Counted from the first letter of the stretch, positions 8,479 to 18,591 are shown. The stretch is DNA of 64,000 nucleotides from Vibrio pelagius (GCF_024347575.1 NZ_AP025504.1:496001-560000), one strand, 5' to 3'. Notes: generated from the letters alone by a model not told the origin. Made by a program: numbers and translations.

Positions 8479-8507
8479 GTTATAACATAACAATATGTGA
8501 GTTGTAA
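8479..8507 (-). promoter_or_regulatory. Sigma-70 promoter with overlapping Zur-like operator
   Basis: On the minus strand, TTACAA (8507-8502) and TATAAC (8484-8479) are separated by exactly 17 bases, a good sigma-70 promoter. The -10 element lies inside GTTAT-AAC-ATAAC (8479-8491), a 5-base-arm inverted repeat that matches the core of the gammaproteobacterial Zur site GTTATANTATAAC with one mismatch. A repressor bound here would block RNA polymerase at the promoter of the dihydroorotase/carbonic anhydrase/COG0523 operon. The assignment to Zur relies on the motif and on the zinc-linked operon content. Confidence 0.65.
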
Positions 8508-8619
8508 CTCTTTGCACGGTTTATTGATGAACGTGTTAGTGAGCTTTAACAGTAATCCCAATCGAGAGTACTCACAGTCAGACATCTCTCACAGTGAGTA
8601 CATCAATTTCAAAAAAATA

Positions 8620-8635
8620 TGTGATCTTATTTACA
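8620..8635 (+). promoter_or_regulatory. CRP-like site upstream of alginate lyase
   Basis: TGTGA-N6-TTACA matches the CRP consensus TGTGA-N6-TCACA with one mismatch. A possible -10 (TATTAT, 8675-8680) without a good -35 lies downstream; a start near 8689 would put the site centre near -61, the usual class I position. This suggests catabolite control of the alginate lyase gene. Confidence 0.5.
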
Positions 8636-8713
8636 CATAGGACGATCAAGTCTTTTTCTTAACTCAATGATAACTATTATGTATGACAATATTACATAAT
8701 AAGAGTACCAATA

Positions 8714-9763
8714 ATGAACAAAAGAACCCTAATTGCCGCATCTATCCTACTATCTATGCCTTTAACCTCTATGGCTGAAATAGTTAACAATGGCGTATCC
8801 CATGCTGTCCCTGCCGATAAGTTTGATATGCGAAACTGGAAGATCACGATCCCTTCTGACATCAATGAAGACGGGCGCATCGACGAGATCGAGGGTGTCG
8901 CCATGCTAAGCTACTCTCATGAGGACTTTTTCTTCCTAAACGAAGATGGGCACCTTGTATTTGAGGTACATAACAAGGCGATCACGACTAAAAATTCGAA
9001 GAACGCACGCTCTGAACTACGCCAAATGCCGCGCGGCGCTAACTTCGACAACATCCTTACTGACGGCAAACTAAATCAATGGGCGCTGTCGAGCCATCCT
9101 CAAGCAGATCAATACAGCGCCGTTGGCGGAACGCTCGAAGCGACCCTCAAAGTCGATCATGTCTCAGTCAATGCTAAACACCCAGAGAAATACCCGGCAC
9201 ACTCTGTCGTCGTGGGACAGATTCACGCGAAAAAACACGACGAGCTCATTAAAGCAAAAACAGGCTATGGACACGGTAACGAACCATTAAAAATCTTCTA
9301 TAAAAAATTTCCGGGCCATGAGTACGGCTCGGTATTCTGGAACTACGAGCGTAACTTAGCTAAGAAAGATCCAAACCGTGAGGATATCGCTTACCCAGTT
9401 TGGGGCAACACTTGGGAAAATCAGCAAGAACCAGGCAAGGCAGGCATCAAGTTAGGTGAAGAATTTAGCTACCGTGTCGAAGTCAAAGAGACCATGATGT
9501 ATCTAACTTTTGAGACCGCACGTCATGACACGGTGAAATACGAAATTGACCTGAGTAAAGGTATCGACGACAAGGATTTTCCAACCGGTTATGCAGAAGA
9601 TGACTTCTACTTCAAAGCAGGCGCGTACGGTCAGTGTAGCGTGAACGATTCTCACCCAATTTGGGGGCCAGGCTGCGCGGGTACGGGTGACTTCGCAACG
9701 GATAAGAAGAATGGTGACTACAACAGCGTGACATTCTCAGCGTTGAAGTTAAACGGAAAGTAA
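8714..9763 (+). CDS. Secreted alginate lyase, polysaccharide lyase family 7
   Basis: Single-domain PL7 enzyme of 349 residues with a Sec signal peptide (cleavage after SMA, residue 21). The three PL7 signature regions are visible: ARSELRQ (R-x-E-L-R), VVGQIHAKK (Q-I-H) and YFKAGAYGQ (YFKAGxYxQ); they supply the catalytic Arg, Gln, His and Tyr. In this family QIH (rather than QVH) tends to go with activity on guluronate-containing blocks. It cleaves alginate by beta-elimination outside the cytoplasm. No other alginate-catabolism gene (oligoalginate lyase, KdgN porin, toa symporter) is near, so it is a solitary lyase, placed divergently from the zinc operon. A CRP-like site lies upstream. Confidence 0.93.
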   Translation: MNKRTLIAASILLSMPLTSMAEIVNNGVSHAVPADKFDMRNWKITIPSDINEDGRIDEIEGVAMLSYSHEDFFFLNEDGHLVFEVHNKAITTKNSKNARSELRQMPRGANFDNILTDGKLNQWALSSHPQADQYSAVGGTLEATLKVDHVSVNAKHPEKYPAHSVVVGQIHAKKHDELIKAKTGYGHGNEPLKIFYKKFPGHEYGSVFWNYERNLAKKDPNREDIAYPVWGNTWENQQEPGKAGIKLGEEFSYRVEVKETMMYLTFETARHDTVKYEIDLSKGIDDKDFPTGYAEDDFYFKAGAYGQCSVNDSHPIWGPGCAGTGDFATDKKNGDYNSVTFSALKLNGK

Positions 9764-9788
9764 CGCTCTGTTTAATACCATTGGACAA

Positions 9789-9820
9789 AAATGACCTTCA
9801 AGCACAACGGCTTGAAGGTC
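9789..9820 (-). terminator. Intrinsic terminator downstream of scrB
   Basis: Perfect 11-base arms (9793-9803 and 9810-9820) with a 6-base loop, followed on the minus strand by ATTTTTG. It ends the leftward scrK-scrB transcript and may also stop the convergent alginate lyase transcript, although the plus-strand T run is poor. Confidence 0.75.
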
Positions 9821-9857
9821 GTTCTCCATACGATTATATTCGCGAATACTGAAGGCT

Positions 9858-11318
9858 CTAGTCGATTCTTTCTTGATCGAACAACCCGGTCACAGGTTGC
9901 ATAGAGTAGTAACAAGCTCGCTTTATACCTTGTTCAGTGACCAACTGTAGATCATCAATGAAGAAGCGACTGGTCATGGTATGTTTACCACCATTGATGA
10001 AAATTTCCATCACTGAATTATCAACGTAGACATCAATCACTTGTCTTTTGCTCAATCTCGGTGCTTTTCGCACATCTCCAAATTCTTGAGCATAGTTCTG
10101 AGACATTTGGCTACGGTCCAGAGTAAACTCATTTTCGTCGGCACTAAAGGTTACCTTGTCGCCACGCTCATTTCTTAACTCTAAAGCAAACCCATCACTT
10201 TCGAATTCCAAACGAAGCATAAAGCTTGTTTGATTCAACACATGTGTTCCAGAGAAGACTTCTCCCTCCCCTTTCAACTCATCGAGTTCAGTGAGAGGTG
10301 ATTGAACTAGGTAACCCTCTTTCAAACGCAACTCACGTGGTAGTGAAAGCATACCTGCCCACTGATTCTCAACCGATGGAGTATCAATATCAGGTAAACC
10401 AACCCAAGCAATCAAAATACGGCGACCTTGTTCGTCCAAGTAAGTCTGGGGAGCATAGAAATCAAAGCCATAATCAGGTTGAATGATATCTTGGTGGCCC
10501 TCAAGCTCCATTGAATCTAGGTTTAATTTGTCGCCAACGATGTAAGCGACCGAGTAGATGTTTTTAAAATCATAGGCATTGGAGGATGACACACCTTGCG
10601 GAGAAAACAGCATGATTGATTTATCACCAATTTCAAAAAAATCTGGGCATTCCCACATGTAACCGAAATCTTGGTAACGGGTTTTGATCGGCCCTTTATG
10701 CTGCCAAGTTTTTAAATCTAGACTTTGATATAACACCATTGAGCCGCGTTTATCTGGTGTTTGAGCACCCACAACCATGAAATACTGGTCATCTTTTTTC
10801 CATACTTTAGGGTCACGAAAATGCTCTGTATAATGCTCATTTTCGATAATAACGCCCTGCTTCTCAATGCAACCTGTTGTTGTCATAGTTGCAAAACACT
10901 GAGTCGACTCTCGAACCCAATTTTGGTCGCGTTTGTTGCCGGTAAAGAAAAGCAATACTTGCTCATTATCAACAAGCGCCCCACCTGAATAGAGCCCGTG
11001 AGAGTCGTAATCGTCACCGGGCTTTAGCCCAACTCCATGATCGGTGAAATGTATAAAGTCTTTGGTAGAGACGTGGTACCAGTATTTCATACCATGTACT
11101 GGACCCACCGGAGTCCATTGATAGAAGATATGGTGTTCATTATTAAAATAACAGAGTCCATTTGGATCGTTAAGTAACCCAAACTTTGGCGCTATGTGGT
11201 AACTAGGAAAACCCGGGTCAGCGATTCGAGCGCTCTTCATTTCAGCCACTTCTTGCGATGTGAGTTGTTCTAAGCGGCGATATCTTTGTTCTAAAGTCCA
11301 ATTACTATTTACGTTCAT
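9858..11318 (-). CDS. scrB: Sucrose-6-phosphate hydrolase (GH32)
   Basis: Glycoside hydrolase family 32 enzyme, 486 residues, cytoplasmic (no signal peptide). It splits sucrose 6-phosphate delivered by the PTS into glucose 6-phosphate and fructose. The catalytic motifs are visible: nucleophile Asp in LLNDPNG, transition-state Asp in FRDPK and acid/base Glu in WECPDFF, followed by a C-terminal beta-sandwich. It lies 23 bases downstream of the fructokinase gene and shares its transcript. With scrK, scrA, scrR and the porin it forms a complete sucrose uptake and breakdown set. ScrB rather than a fructan hydrolase is favoured by the PTS context. Confidence 0.93.
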   Translation of the reverse strand: MNVNSNWTLEQRYRRLEQLTSQEVAEMKSARIADPGFPSYHIAPKFGLLNDPNGLCYFNNEHHIFYQWTPVGPVHGMKYWYHVSTKDFIHFTDHGVGLKPGDDYDSHGLYSGGALVDNEQVLLFFTGNKRDQNWVRESTQCFATMTTTGCIEKQGVIIENEHYTEHFRDPKVWKKDDQYFMVVGAQTPDKRGSMVLYQSLDLKTWQHKGPIKTRYQDFGYMWECPDFFEIGDKSIMLFSPQGVSSSNAYDFKNIYSVAYIVGDKLNLDSMELEGHQDIIQPDYGFDFYAPQTYLDEQGRRILIAWVGLPDIDTPSVENQWAGMLSLPRELRLKEGYLVQSPLTELDELKGEGEVFSGTHVLNQTSFMLRLEFESDGFALELRNERGDKVTFSADENEFTLDRSQMSQNYAQEFGDVRKAPRLSKRQVIDVYVDNSVMEIFINGGKHTMTSRFFIDDLQLVTEQGIKRACYYSMQPVTGLFDQERID

Positions 11319-11341
11319 GCGTTGCTCTCAATTCTCGTTGA

Positions 11342-12277
11342 CTACGATTGTTCGCAGTGGATGAACTGAATAAGTTCTTCTTGGGTAGGGAGTGCAGTCA
11401 TGGCACCTTTTTGCGTTGTTGCAAGTGCACCGCAGCCATTTGCCCACTCGATCGCTTTATCGATCGTGGCGAGATTATCCCAATGTTGCTGTTGAGAAAG
11501 TCTTGCGAGCAGGCCTCCGACGAAGGCGTCACCAGCACCAGTCGTATCAATTGGTTGTACGACTTGACCTGTTACTCGTTTTCCTGAACCTTCAAAGATT
11601 CGCCACACTCCCTTGGCACCTTGCGTAACCAAAATGAGCGTGTTGTCAAAATCAGCGATAGCATTTAGACCTTGTTCAACCGATTGAGAACCAGTCAAAA
11701 GCACTAATTCCTCTTCAGAGAACTTGACGACATCAGCCAGTGCCACAGCTTTCATTACAGTACTTTTTATTTCAGACGGATTCGCCCATACCTCTTCGCG
11801 CAAGTTTGGGTCGAAACTCACATAGCCACCGATACGTTTGATCCTATCAATTGCTTCAAATGTACTGCTTCTGCTTGGTTCATTAGCCAGAGAAATAGAA
11901 CAAACATGTAACCAATCACCTTTTTGGAAGCTTGGAATATCGTCATTAATCATAAACTGATCGGCACTTGGCTTAACCATAAAGGTAAAGCTACGCTCAC
12001 CATCATCATCCAAATCAACCACCACCGTTGATGTTCTGTGCGTCGGGTCCTGAACCAAAAAATCGGCGTTTACTTTTTCGTTGGTCAGAGTTGCTTTCAT
12101 AAAACGACCGAAAGGGTCATCTCCTACCCGACCAAAGAAGGCACTTTTGCCAGACAGACGAGAAACGGCAACCGCGACATTAGCAGGCGCACCACCTGGA
12201 CATTTCAATAGTGTCGAGTCGGAGTCGGGAATTAAGTCAACAACGGCATCGCCTGTTACCCATACTTGATTCATCAT
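11342..12277 (-). CDS. scrK: Fructokinase (PfkB family)
   Basis: Ribokinase/PfkB-family sugar kinase of 311 residues. The N-terminal glycine-rich signature GGAPANVAVAVSRL and the C-terminal catalytic signature DTTGAGDAFVGGLL are both intact. It phosphorylates the fructose set free by ScrB to fructose 6-phosphate with ATP. It is followed at 23 bases by scrB and is preceded by scrA, but two hairpins with T runs stand between scrA and scrK, so its expression is likely lower than, or partly separate from, that of scrA. Confidence 0.92.
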   Translation of the reverse strand: MMNQVWVTGDAVVDLIPDSDSTLLKCPGGAPANVAVAVSRLSGKSAFFGRVGDDPFGRFMKATLTNEKVNADFLVQDPTHRTSTVVVDLDDDGERSFTFMVKPSADQFMINDDIPSFQKGDWLHVCSISLANEPSRSSTFEAIDRIKRIGGYVSFDPNLREEVWANPSEIKSTVMKAVALADVVKFSEEELVLLTGSQSVEQGLNAIADFDNTLILVTQGAKGVWRIFEGSGKRVTGQVVQPIDTTGAGDAFVGGLLARLSQQQHWDNLATIDKAIEWANGCGALATTQKGAMTALPTQEELIQFIHCEQS

Positions 12278-12339
12278 GCTTACCTTAAAACAAACATATT
12301 GATAATTGAGCGGCCATGATCAGTTGCTCCTATCAATGA

Positions 12340-12384
12340 AAAAAAATACAAAAAAGGCTAGCCAAAATAACGCTCTTGGCTAGC
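12340..12384 (-). terminator. Terminator/attenuator between scrA and scrK
   Basis: Nine-base arms GCTAGCCAA (12357-12365) and TTGGCTAGC (12376-12384), followed on the minus strand by CTTTTTTG and then a second T tract. It is a strong intrinsic terminator inside the scrA-scrK-scrB unit, so it probably reduces read-through into scrK. Confidence 0.75.
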
Positions 12385-12400
12385 TCCCCAACAATTTAGG

Positions 12401-12431
12401 AAAAAGGTGGAATTGGGGGAATCCCACCTTT
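12401..12431 (-). terminator. Second hairpin with T run just after scrA
   Basis: Arms AAAGGTGG (12403-12410) and CCACCTTT (12424-12431) followed on the minus strand by TTTTTCC. It stands 14 bases beyond the scrA stop and just before the stronger hairpin at 12357-12384. It may be a 3-prime stabilising stem or a first terminator. Confidence 0.55.
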
Positions 12432-12444
12432 AAGGAGTTCAAAT

Positions 12445-13884
12445 TTAAGCCGTCACCTTACGCTTTTGCTTTACTTGTTCACGCATACCAAGAACCACTG
12501 TCAGTACAAACGCCGTAATAAACGCGATGATCATACCAACGATGTAGTAACCAATATGCTCAGGAGAAATTGAGATAATACCCGGTAAGCCCGCTGCACC
12601 TAATGCCTGCGCTTTCACGTTGAACATTGTAATAAAGGCACTCGATAGAGCAGCAGCACACACAGCGGCGATGAACGGGTAACGCAGTTTTAGGTTTACC
12701 CCAAACATAGCAGGCTCGGTAATACCTAGTAGGCCAGTAACACCAGATGGAATCGCAATCCCTTTCATCTTTTTGTCTTTGCTCATGACGCCAACCGCAA
12801 GCGCTGCTGCACCTTGAGATACGTTTGACATAGCTGCAATTGGGAAGATAAATGTACCACCGGTGATTGCTATATCGGCTAGTAACTGTGTTTCAATCGC
12901 GATAAAGCTGTGGTGCATACCCGTAATAACGAACGGCGCGTAAATCAAACCAAATACCGCACCTCCAACAAAGCCAGCCGAGTTGTAAAGCCAGTTTAGC
13001 CCATCACCTAATAGGAAGCCGATATCACGCGTGAATGGACCAACAACGGTGAACGTCAGTAGACCCGCAATAAAAATAGCCAATAGCGGTGTTAAAAGGT
13101 TATCCAGCACCGAAGGAATCACCTTTCGTAATCCTAGTTCGACCTTAGCCAGAATGAACGCTGAAACAAGAACCGGAAGTACTGAACCTTGATAGCCAAC
13201 CTTCTGGATTTCAAAACCCATGATGTTCCAAACAGGAATATTCCCGGATACAGCAGCACCGCCGAAACCCCAGCCATTCAGCAGCTCAGGGTGTACCATC
13301 AACATACCTAATGCAGCTCCTAGATATGGATTACCACCAAACTTCTTACTTGCCGAGAACGCTAATAGAATAGGTAAATAAACAAAAGGCGCATTAGCGA
13401 AAGTATTGATCATATTCGCAAGGTCAGTTAGCCCAGGATTAGCATCAATTAAAGATTGCCCATCAATAAACAAACCTTGTGCTGTCAATAAGTTATAGAT
13501 ACCCATCAACAAACCACCAGCAACAATTGCTGGAATAATCGGAACGAAAATATCAGAGAGTCCTTTTACTGCTCTTTGAACAATATTCTGTTTGTTGGCA
13601 CCCGCAGATGCGACATCATTGGTCGACATCTCACTCATGCCCGTCAACTTAGCCAACTCGGCGTAAACTTGGTTAACAATTCCCGAACCGAAAATGATTT
13701 GGTATTGACCTGCTACTTTGAACTGACCTTTTACCCCTTCAAGATTATCGATAGCTTGCTCATCGATTTTTGTTTCATCTGCTACAGCTAGGCGTAAACG
13801 CGTTGCACAGTGTGCGAGAGCGGTAATATTGCTCTTGCCACCTAGTAAAGTGATTAGCTCTTTTGCTACTGCTGGATAATTCAT
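12445..13884 (-). CDS. scrA: PTS sucrose-specific IIBC component
   Basis: Enzyme IIBC of the glucose/sucrose PTS family, 479 residues. The IIB domain is at residues 1-85 with the phosphorylated Cys26 in AHCATRLRL, and the IIC permease domain with about ten membrane segments follows. There is no IIA domain, so it must borrow a IIA-Glc-type protein, as other sucrose IIBC proteins do. It imports sucrose as sucrose 6-phosphate. I start at ATG 13884 (GGGG seven bases upstream); the frame is open to 13968 but the extension is not family-like. A LacI-type operator at 13929-13943 lies 45 bases upstream and the repressor gene is divergent. Confidence 0.92.
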   Translation of the reverse strand: MNYPAVAKELITLLGGKSNITALAHCATRLRLAVADETKIDEQAIDNLEGVKGQFKVAGQYQIIFGSGIVNQVYAELAKLTGMSEMSTNDVASAGANKQNIVQRAVKGLSDIFVPIIPAIVAGGLLMGIYNLLTAQGLFIDGQSLIDANPGLTDLANMINTFANAPFVYLPILLAFSASKKFGGNPYLGAALGMLMVHPELLNGWGFGGAAVSGNIPVWNIMGFEIQKVGYQGSVLPVLVSAFILAKVELGLRKVIPSVLDNLLTPLLAIFIAGLLTFTVVGPFTRDIGFLLGDGLNWLYNSAGFVGGAVFGLIYAPFVITGMHHSFIAIETQLLADIAITGGTFIFPIAAMSNVSQGAAALAVGVMSKDKKMKGIAIPSGVTGLLGITEPAMFGVNLKLRYPFIAAVCAAALSSAFITMFNVKAQALGAAGLPGIISISPEHIGYYIVGMIIAFITAFVLTVVLGMREQVKQKRKVTA

Positions 13885-13928
13885 TTCATACCCCATTGGA
13901 TTACTAATTTGAGCCTTGTGATATTTTC

Positions 13929-13943
13929 GGGAACGTTTGCAAA
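13929..13943 (-). promoter_or_regulatory. LacI-type operator upstream of scrA
   Basis: GGGAACGTTTGCAAA, with flanking TC, matches site TTGGGAACGTTTGCAA found (as its reverse complement) upstream of the porin at 16615-16630. The AACGTT core is typical of LacI-family operators. It is probably bound by the adjacent sucrose repressor. Confidence 0.75.
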
Positions 13944-14077
13944 AAGAATTTTTGCTGATTAGTAACAAATGATCAAAGATATCTCCTCAAGAGTGTGAGA
14001 AAGATCTTCAAATTATCTCCCCAAATGACTCAGGCAGGGTTAAAATCCCTATTAACCTAAGCAACGAGTCTCATCTC

Positions 14078-14095
14078 TTTGCAAACAATCCCAAA
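14078..14095 (+). promoter_or_regulatory. Second LacI-type operator, next to scrR
   Basis: TTTGCAAACAATCCCAAA is the reverse complement of the scrA operator pattern with two or three changes in the core (ATTG for AACG). It lies 24 bases before the scrR start, about 150 bases from the scrA operator. It could give autoregulation or looping with the first site. Confidence 0.55.
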
Positions 14096-14118
14096 AAATA
14101 GATGAATGGATAGTGTGA

Positions 14119-15105
14119 ATGGCAAGTCTGCACGATGTTGCACTTCTAGCTGGCGTCTCAAAGTCGACAGTTTCACGTGTTATTAATGATGAATATGGCG
14201 TAAAAGAAGCGACGAAGATCAAAGTGCGCAAAGCCGTAGAAGAGTGTGGCTATGTTCCGAATCAAGTCGCTAAAGACCTTAAATCTCGCAAAACAAACCT
14301 TGTTGGAGTCATTGTTCCACGCGTTTCTTCTCACGCAACATCACAGGGCGTTGACGGCTTAACGGCGGTGCTTGAACAAGCCGGCAAGCATGTTTTGTTG
14401 GCCAGTACTCATCAAGCGCATCAAAAAGAGTTGGAGTACATCCATATCTTCAATCAAAAGCGAGTGGAAGGGATCATTCTATACGCCACTCACTTAGATA
14501 AAACGCTAGTAAAAGCAATTCAAGGCTCAGCTGTTCCAGTGGTGTTGGTTGGTCAAGATGGTTCAATGTTCAACATACCTAGCATCGTTCATGACGATAC
14601 TCGTGTTGGCTTTGAAGCTGGAAATAGACTGGTTGATAAAGGGTGTCAAACACTAGGCTTTATTGGCGTTCAAGGCGACGATATTGCCGTTGATAAGCAA
14701 AGATCCCAAGGTTTTAAAGATGCCCTCAAACACAATGACCTTGAGTTAAAATTCCATGCCCGAGGCGATTTTACGATTGAGTCAGGTTACGACCTAGCCA
14801 AGGAACACCTCAAGAAGTTCCCGAAATTAGACGGACTATTTTGTGCAACTGACCGTATAGCGATTGGTGCCATGAGGGCCATTCAAGAAGCCAAACTTGA
14901 GCCTGGGAAAGATATTTTCGTACTTGGTGTTGGTGACGATGAACTCGCGTCAGTCTGTACTCCTACCCTGTCTACATTCAATTATGCTTTTGATAAAGCA
15001 GGAGAAAATGGCGCAAAACTGCTGTTAGAGAGAATTTCAAATAAAGGATTCGAGATGAGTAAGATGGTGCTTACCTTTCAAAGTATTGATAGGCAGTCTT
15101 GCTAG
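14119..15105 (+). CDS. scrR: LacI-family sucrose operon repressor
   Basis: Regulator of 328 residues: N-terminal helix-turn-helix MASLHDVALLAGVSKSTVSR with the LacI hinge region near 50-60, then a periplasmic-binding-protein-like sensor domain (residues 60-328). The inducer of ScrR-type repressors is fructose or fructose 1-phosphate. It is divergent from scrA, with a palindromic AACGTT operator near scrA and a variant near its own start; a third and fourth copy flank the porin promoter. It therefore probably governs the whole sucrose set. Confidence 0.9.
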   Translation: MASLHDVALLAGVSKSTVSRVINDEYGVKEATKIKVRKAVEECGYVPNQVAKDLKSRKTNLVGVIVPRVSSHATSQGVDGLTAVLEQAGKHVLLASTHQAHQKELEYIHIFNQKRVEGIILYATHLDKTLVKAIQGSAVPVVLVGQDGSMFNIPSIVHDDTRVGFEAGNRLVDKGCQTLGFIGVQGDDIAVDKQRSQGFKDALKHNDLELKFHARGDFTIESGYDLAKEHLKKFPKLDGLFCATDRIAIGAMRAIQEAKLEPGKDIFVLGVGDDELASVCTPTLSTFNYAFDKAGENGAKLLLERISNKGFEMSKMVLTFQSIDRQSC

Positions 15106-15151
15106 TAAATTTAACAAAGGTTGAACCCAAAAACGCTATTCTTTTTATTTA

Positions 15152-15186
15152 TAAAAAATGCCAACCTCTACGGTTGGCACTTTTAC
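15152..15186. terminator. Bidirectional terminator between scrR and porin gene
   Basis: Perfect 8-base arms TGCCAACC (15159-15166) and GGTTGGCA (15172-15179). CTTTTACC follows on the plus strand and CATTTTTTAT on the minus strand, so it serves both convergent genes. Confidence 0.8.
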
Positions 15187-15207
15187 CTTAATCATTAATC
15201 GCTACTA

Positions 15208-16638
<1,431 letters not shown>

Positions 16639-16745
16639 TCAGGCTATTTACGAATAGAAAACGGATGATATTCCGATGTTTTGTTGCATATTAATAATAA
16701 AAAACATCAGAATTGTAACCTTGAGACGGATAGTATCTGACATTA

Positions 16746-16761
16746 TCGGGAACGTTACCGA
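16746..16761. promoter_or_regulatory. LacI-type operator upstream of porin (distal)
   Basis: TCGGGAACGTTACCGA is a near-perfect palindrome that shares GGGAACGTT with the scrA operator. It is about 131 bases from the proximal porin site, similar to the 150-base spacing of the two scrA/scrR sites, so looping is possible. Confidence 0.65.
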
Positions 16762-16993
16762 AAATGTCAGATTCTGTTATACGCATCACGATAAAGATAA
16801 GAAAAGAAAATGTGATTGATAGCAAGCGCACAAAAAACCTTGGCACAGAAATTCGATACAAGGAAAAAGATTTGCTTTCTAGTCAGCGGCACTGTAGAGC
16901 ACCAAATCCATATGACCTCCTAGCTATTTCCAACGTAGTTGTAATACTCACCAATAGTTTTGTTCCTTGGCGATCAATTCACCGCTGAGGTTA

Positions 16994-17500
16994 TTATTGA
17001 GTCTGCTGTTCTTGCTTGCGGTGCTCTTGCAGTTTCTTGTGAAACTCTTCAGTAAGTGCTTGAATTTCAGGCATCATTCGCTGTGCCATCTTTTGACTCG
17101 TGACCATGGATTCTTGCATGACCACCGGCATCTTGTTGAGAATACTTTGTCCCATTTCAGAGCGATAGAAGTCTAGCATTGCGCTGATCTCTTCCTCAGA
17201 AAAGTGTTGGTTATAGATGTCCAACATCATTGGTTCAAACTGCTCCCAACTTAGCTGCTCTTGCATCACTACACCCACTTTTTGGTGATACTCGTCAAAC
17301 AGTGGTCTCTCTGATTCTTTAATTTCTAACTGTTGGTGCATGTTGTTGATCATGTTCTGAACTTGAATGTGCATTGAATCTAACAACTCGTTCATATTCA
17401 TGACTTCAATTAACGCATCCACTTTTTCTTGCTTTGAAGACTCACTTGCTGATAAAGGCAATGGTAACAACAACATTAACGCAATAACGACTTTCTTCAT
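16994..17500 (-). CDS. Exported DUF2059-family protein
   Basis: Protein of 168 residues with a Sec signal peptide (MKKVVIALMLLLPLPLSA, cleavage after SA) and a helical DUF2059 domain whose core reads LDFYRSEMGQSILNKMP. The family is common in proteobacteria; its function is unknown. I start at ATG 17500, which has GAGAG nearby and begins the signal peptide; an earlier ATG at 17521 would add seven residues. It stands alone between the porin and a Nudix gene. Confidence 0.85.
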   Translation of the reverse strand: MKKVVIALMLLLPLPLSASESSKQEKVDALIEVMNMNELLDSMHIQVQNMINNMHQQLEIKESERPLFDEYHQKVGVVMQEQLSWEQFEPMMLDIYNQHFSEEEISAMLDFYRSEMGQSILNKMPVVMQESMVTSQKMAQRMMPEIQALTEEFHKKLQEHRKQEQQTQ

Positions 17501-17823
17501 TTTGTTCTCTCTCATATGCAATAACGCATAACCCTAACGGTATTAACCAAAACTTCTTTACGAAAACCACCCAATGTTTACCGGATGATTATCACTTAAT
17601 TCATTGACATAAAAGGCAATGTTGAGAACTTATATCATTTATCGTTATAAGATCGAGCGAATATCGCTAAACATTACAAATATGCGACATGAGGAGTAAT
17701 AGAACAGAGGTTGAAGAAGTTCAGGAGATAGGTTGGAAGACAATAAGAGGAGTCGGAACGTAAGCTAAAAAGTAGTGATATTTGGGGCAGCACTATAACA
17801 GCTACCCCAAGTAAGCTTGTGAA
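17501..17823. other. Intergenic region; imperfect hairpin after the Nudix gene
   Basis: No gene is seen. Near 17781-17808 an imperfect stem (TTGGGG-C-AGC / GCT-A-CCCCAA) lies just beyond the Nudix stop on the minus strand, without a clear T run; it is a possible weak terminator. The rest is AT-rich and should contain the DUF2059 gene promoter. Confidence 0.35.
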
Positions 17824-18342
17824 TTACAGCATATCTTTAGCAACCAAATGCAGTAGAAAGGTCTCACGCTCAATACTCATGCCTTTCTTAGGGCTTTCTG
17901 CCATGGTTTTTTCGTTATGAGCGATAGCGTCATGGATGTTGATCCAAACCGGCTTCATTCCGTTCTTCACTTCATAATCTTCGTACGCTGTATCACCCAA
18001 TTCGCTATCAATTTTACAGGTGTAGCAGTAAGAGATCATATGCATGATGTCGGCATCATCTTTATACCAAGGACGAAACTCTTCAAAAATACCAAATGGC
18101 TTAATACCATGAATATTCTGAGCACCTGTCTCTTCTTGCAGCTCACGAACCATGCCCGCGATAACGTCCTCACCTTCATCTAGGCCGCCCCCAGGAATGG
18201 TGTAGTCGTGGTAACGCTCTGTATATAGCATCAGAATCTTCTCACCATCCAGCACAATAGCGCGAGCAGCGTTACGCTTGTACACGGTTTGGTCGTCTAA
18301 GTGCTCAATGTCAGGATGAATCGTTGTTTTTAGGTGTCTCAT
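17824..18342 (-). CDS. Nudix hydrolase
   Basis: Protein of 172 residues with a full Nudix box, GGGLDEGEDVIAGMVRELQE followed by ETG (Gx5Ex7REUxEExGU), at about residues 51-73. The box binds magnesium and the family hydrolyses nucleoside diphosphates linked to another moiety. The residues outside the box do not point to a specific substrate. It is a single-gene unit, with its start 250 bases from the divergent DUF333 gene. Confidence 0.88.
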   Translation of the reverse strand: MRHLKTTIHPDIEHLDDQTVYKRNAARAIVLDGEKILMLYTERYHDYTIPGGGLDEGEDVIAGMVRELQEETGAQNIHGIKPFGIFEEFRPWYKDDADIMHMISYCYTCKIDSELGDTAYEDYEVKNGMKPVWINIHDAIAHNEKTMAESPKKGMSIERETFLLHLVAKDML

Positions 18343-18591
18343 TATCGTTATAGCTCTGCAAAATTTGGCGGCATGATATCACAATCAGGTATGGATTGAA
18401 TTTCGCCCTAATTCATAGGAGTCAGTCCAAAAGAAATAGTTGGTATTTCAAGCTTGATCCAACACTCAAAATAGATCGAAACTTGTCGAATTATCATACC
18501 AATTCAATCTGTTGCTTCAAAAATCACGGATTTTTCCTGATTCTAAAATATACTCATTAAAAGAGCTTCCTAACCTTGCTAAGGAGATAGC

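Noticed and set aside
13990..14012. CRP site between scrA and scrR (TGTGA-N6-TCTTC)
   Set aside because: The second half-site has two or more mismatches; too weak to list as a feature.
16764..16988. Plus-strand open frame of 74 codons after the porin promoter
   Set aside because: No ribosome-binding site, non-coding composition and no recognisable motif; the region is better explained as spacer.
18480..18510. Possible second copy of the MITE-like element (ATACCAATTC)
   Set aside because: Only about eight bases match the terminal repeat and no second end was found nearby.
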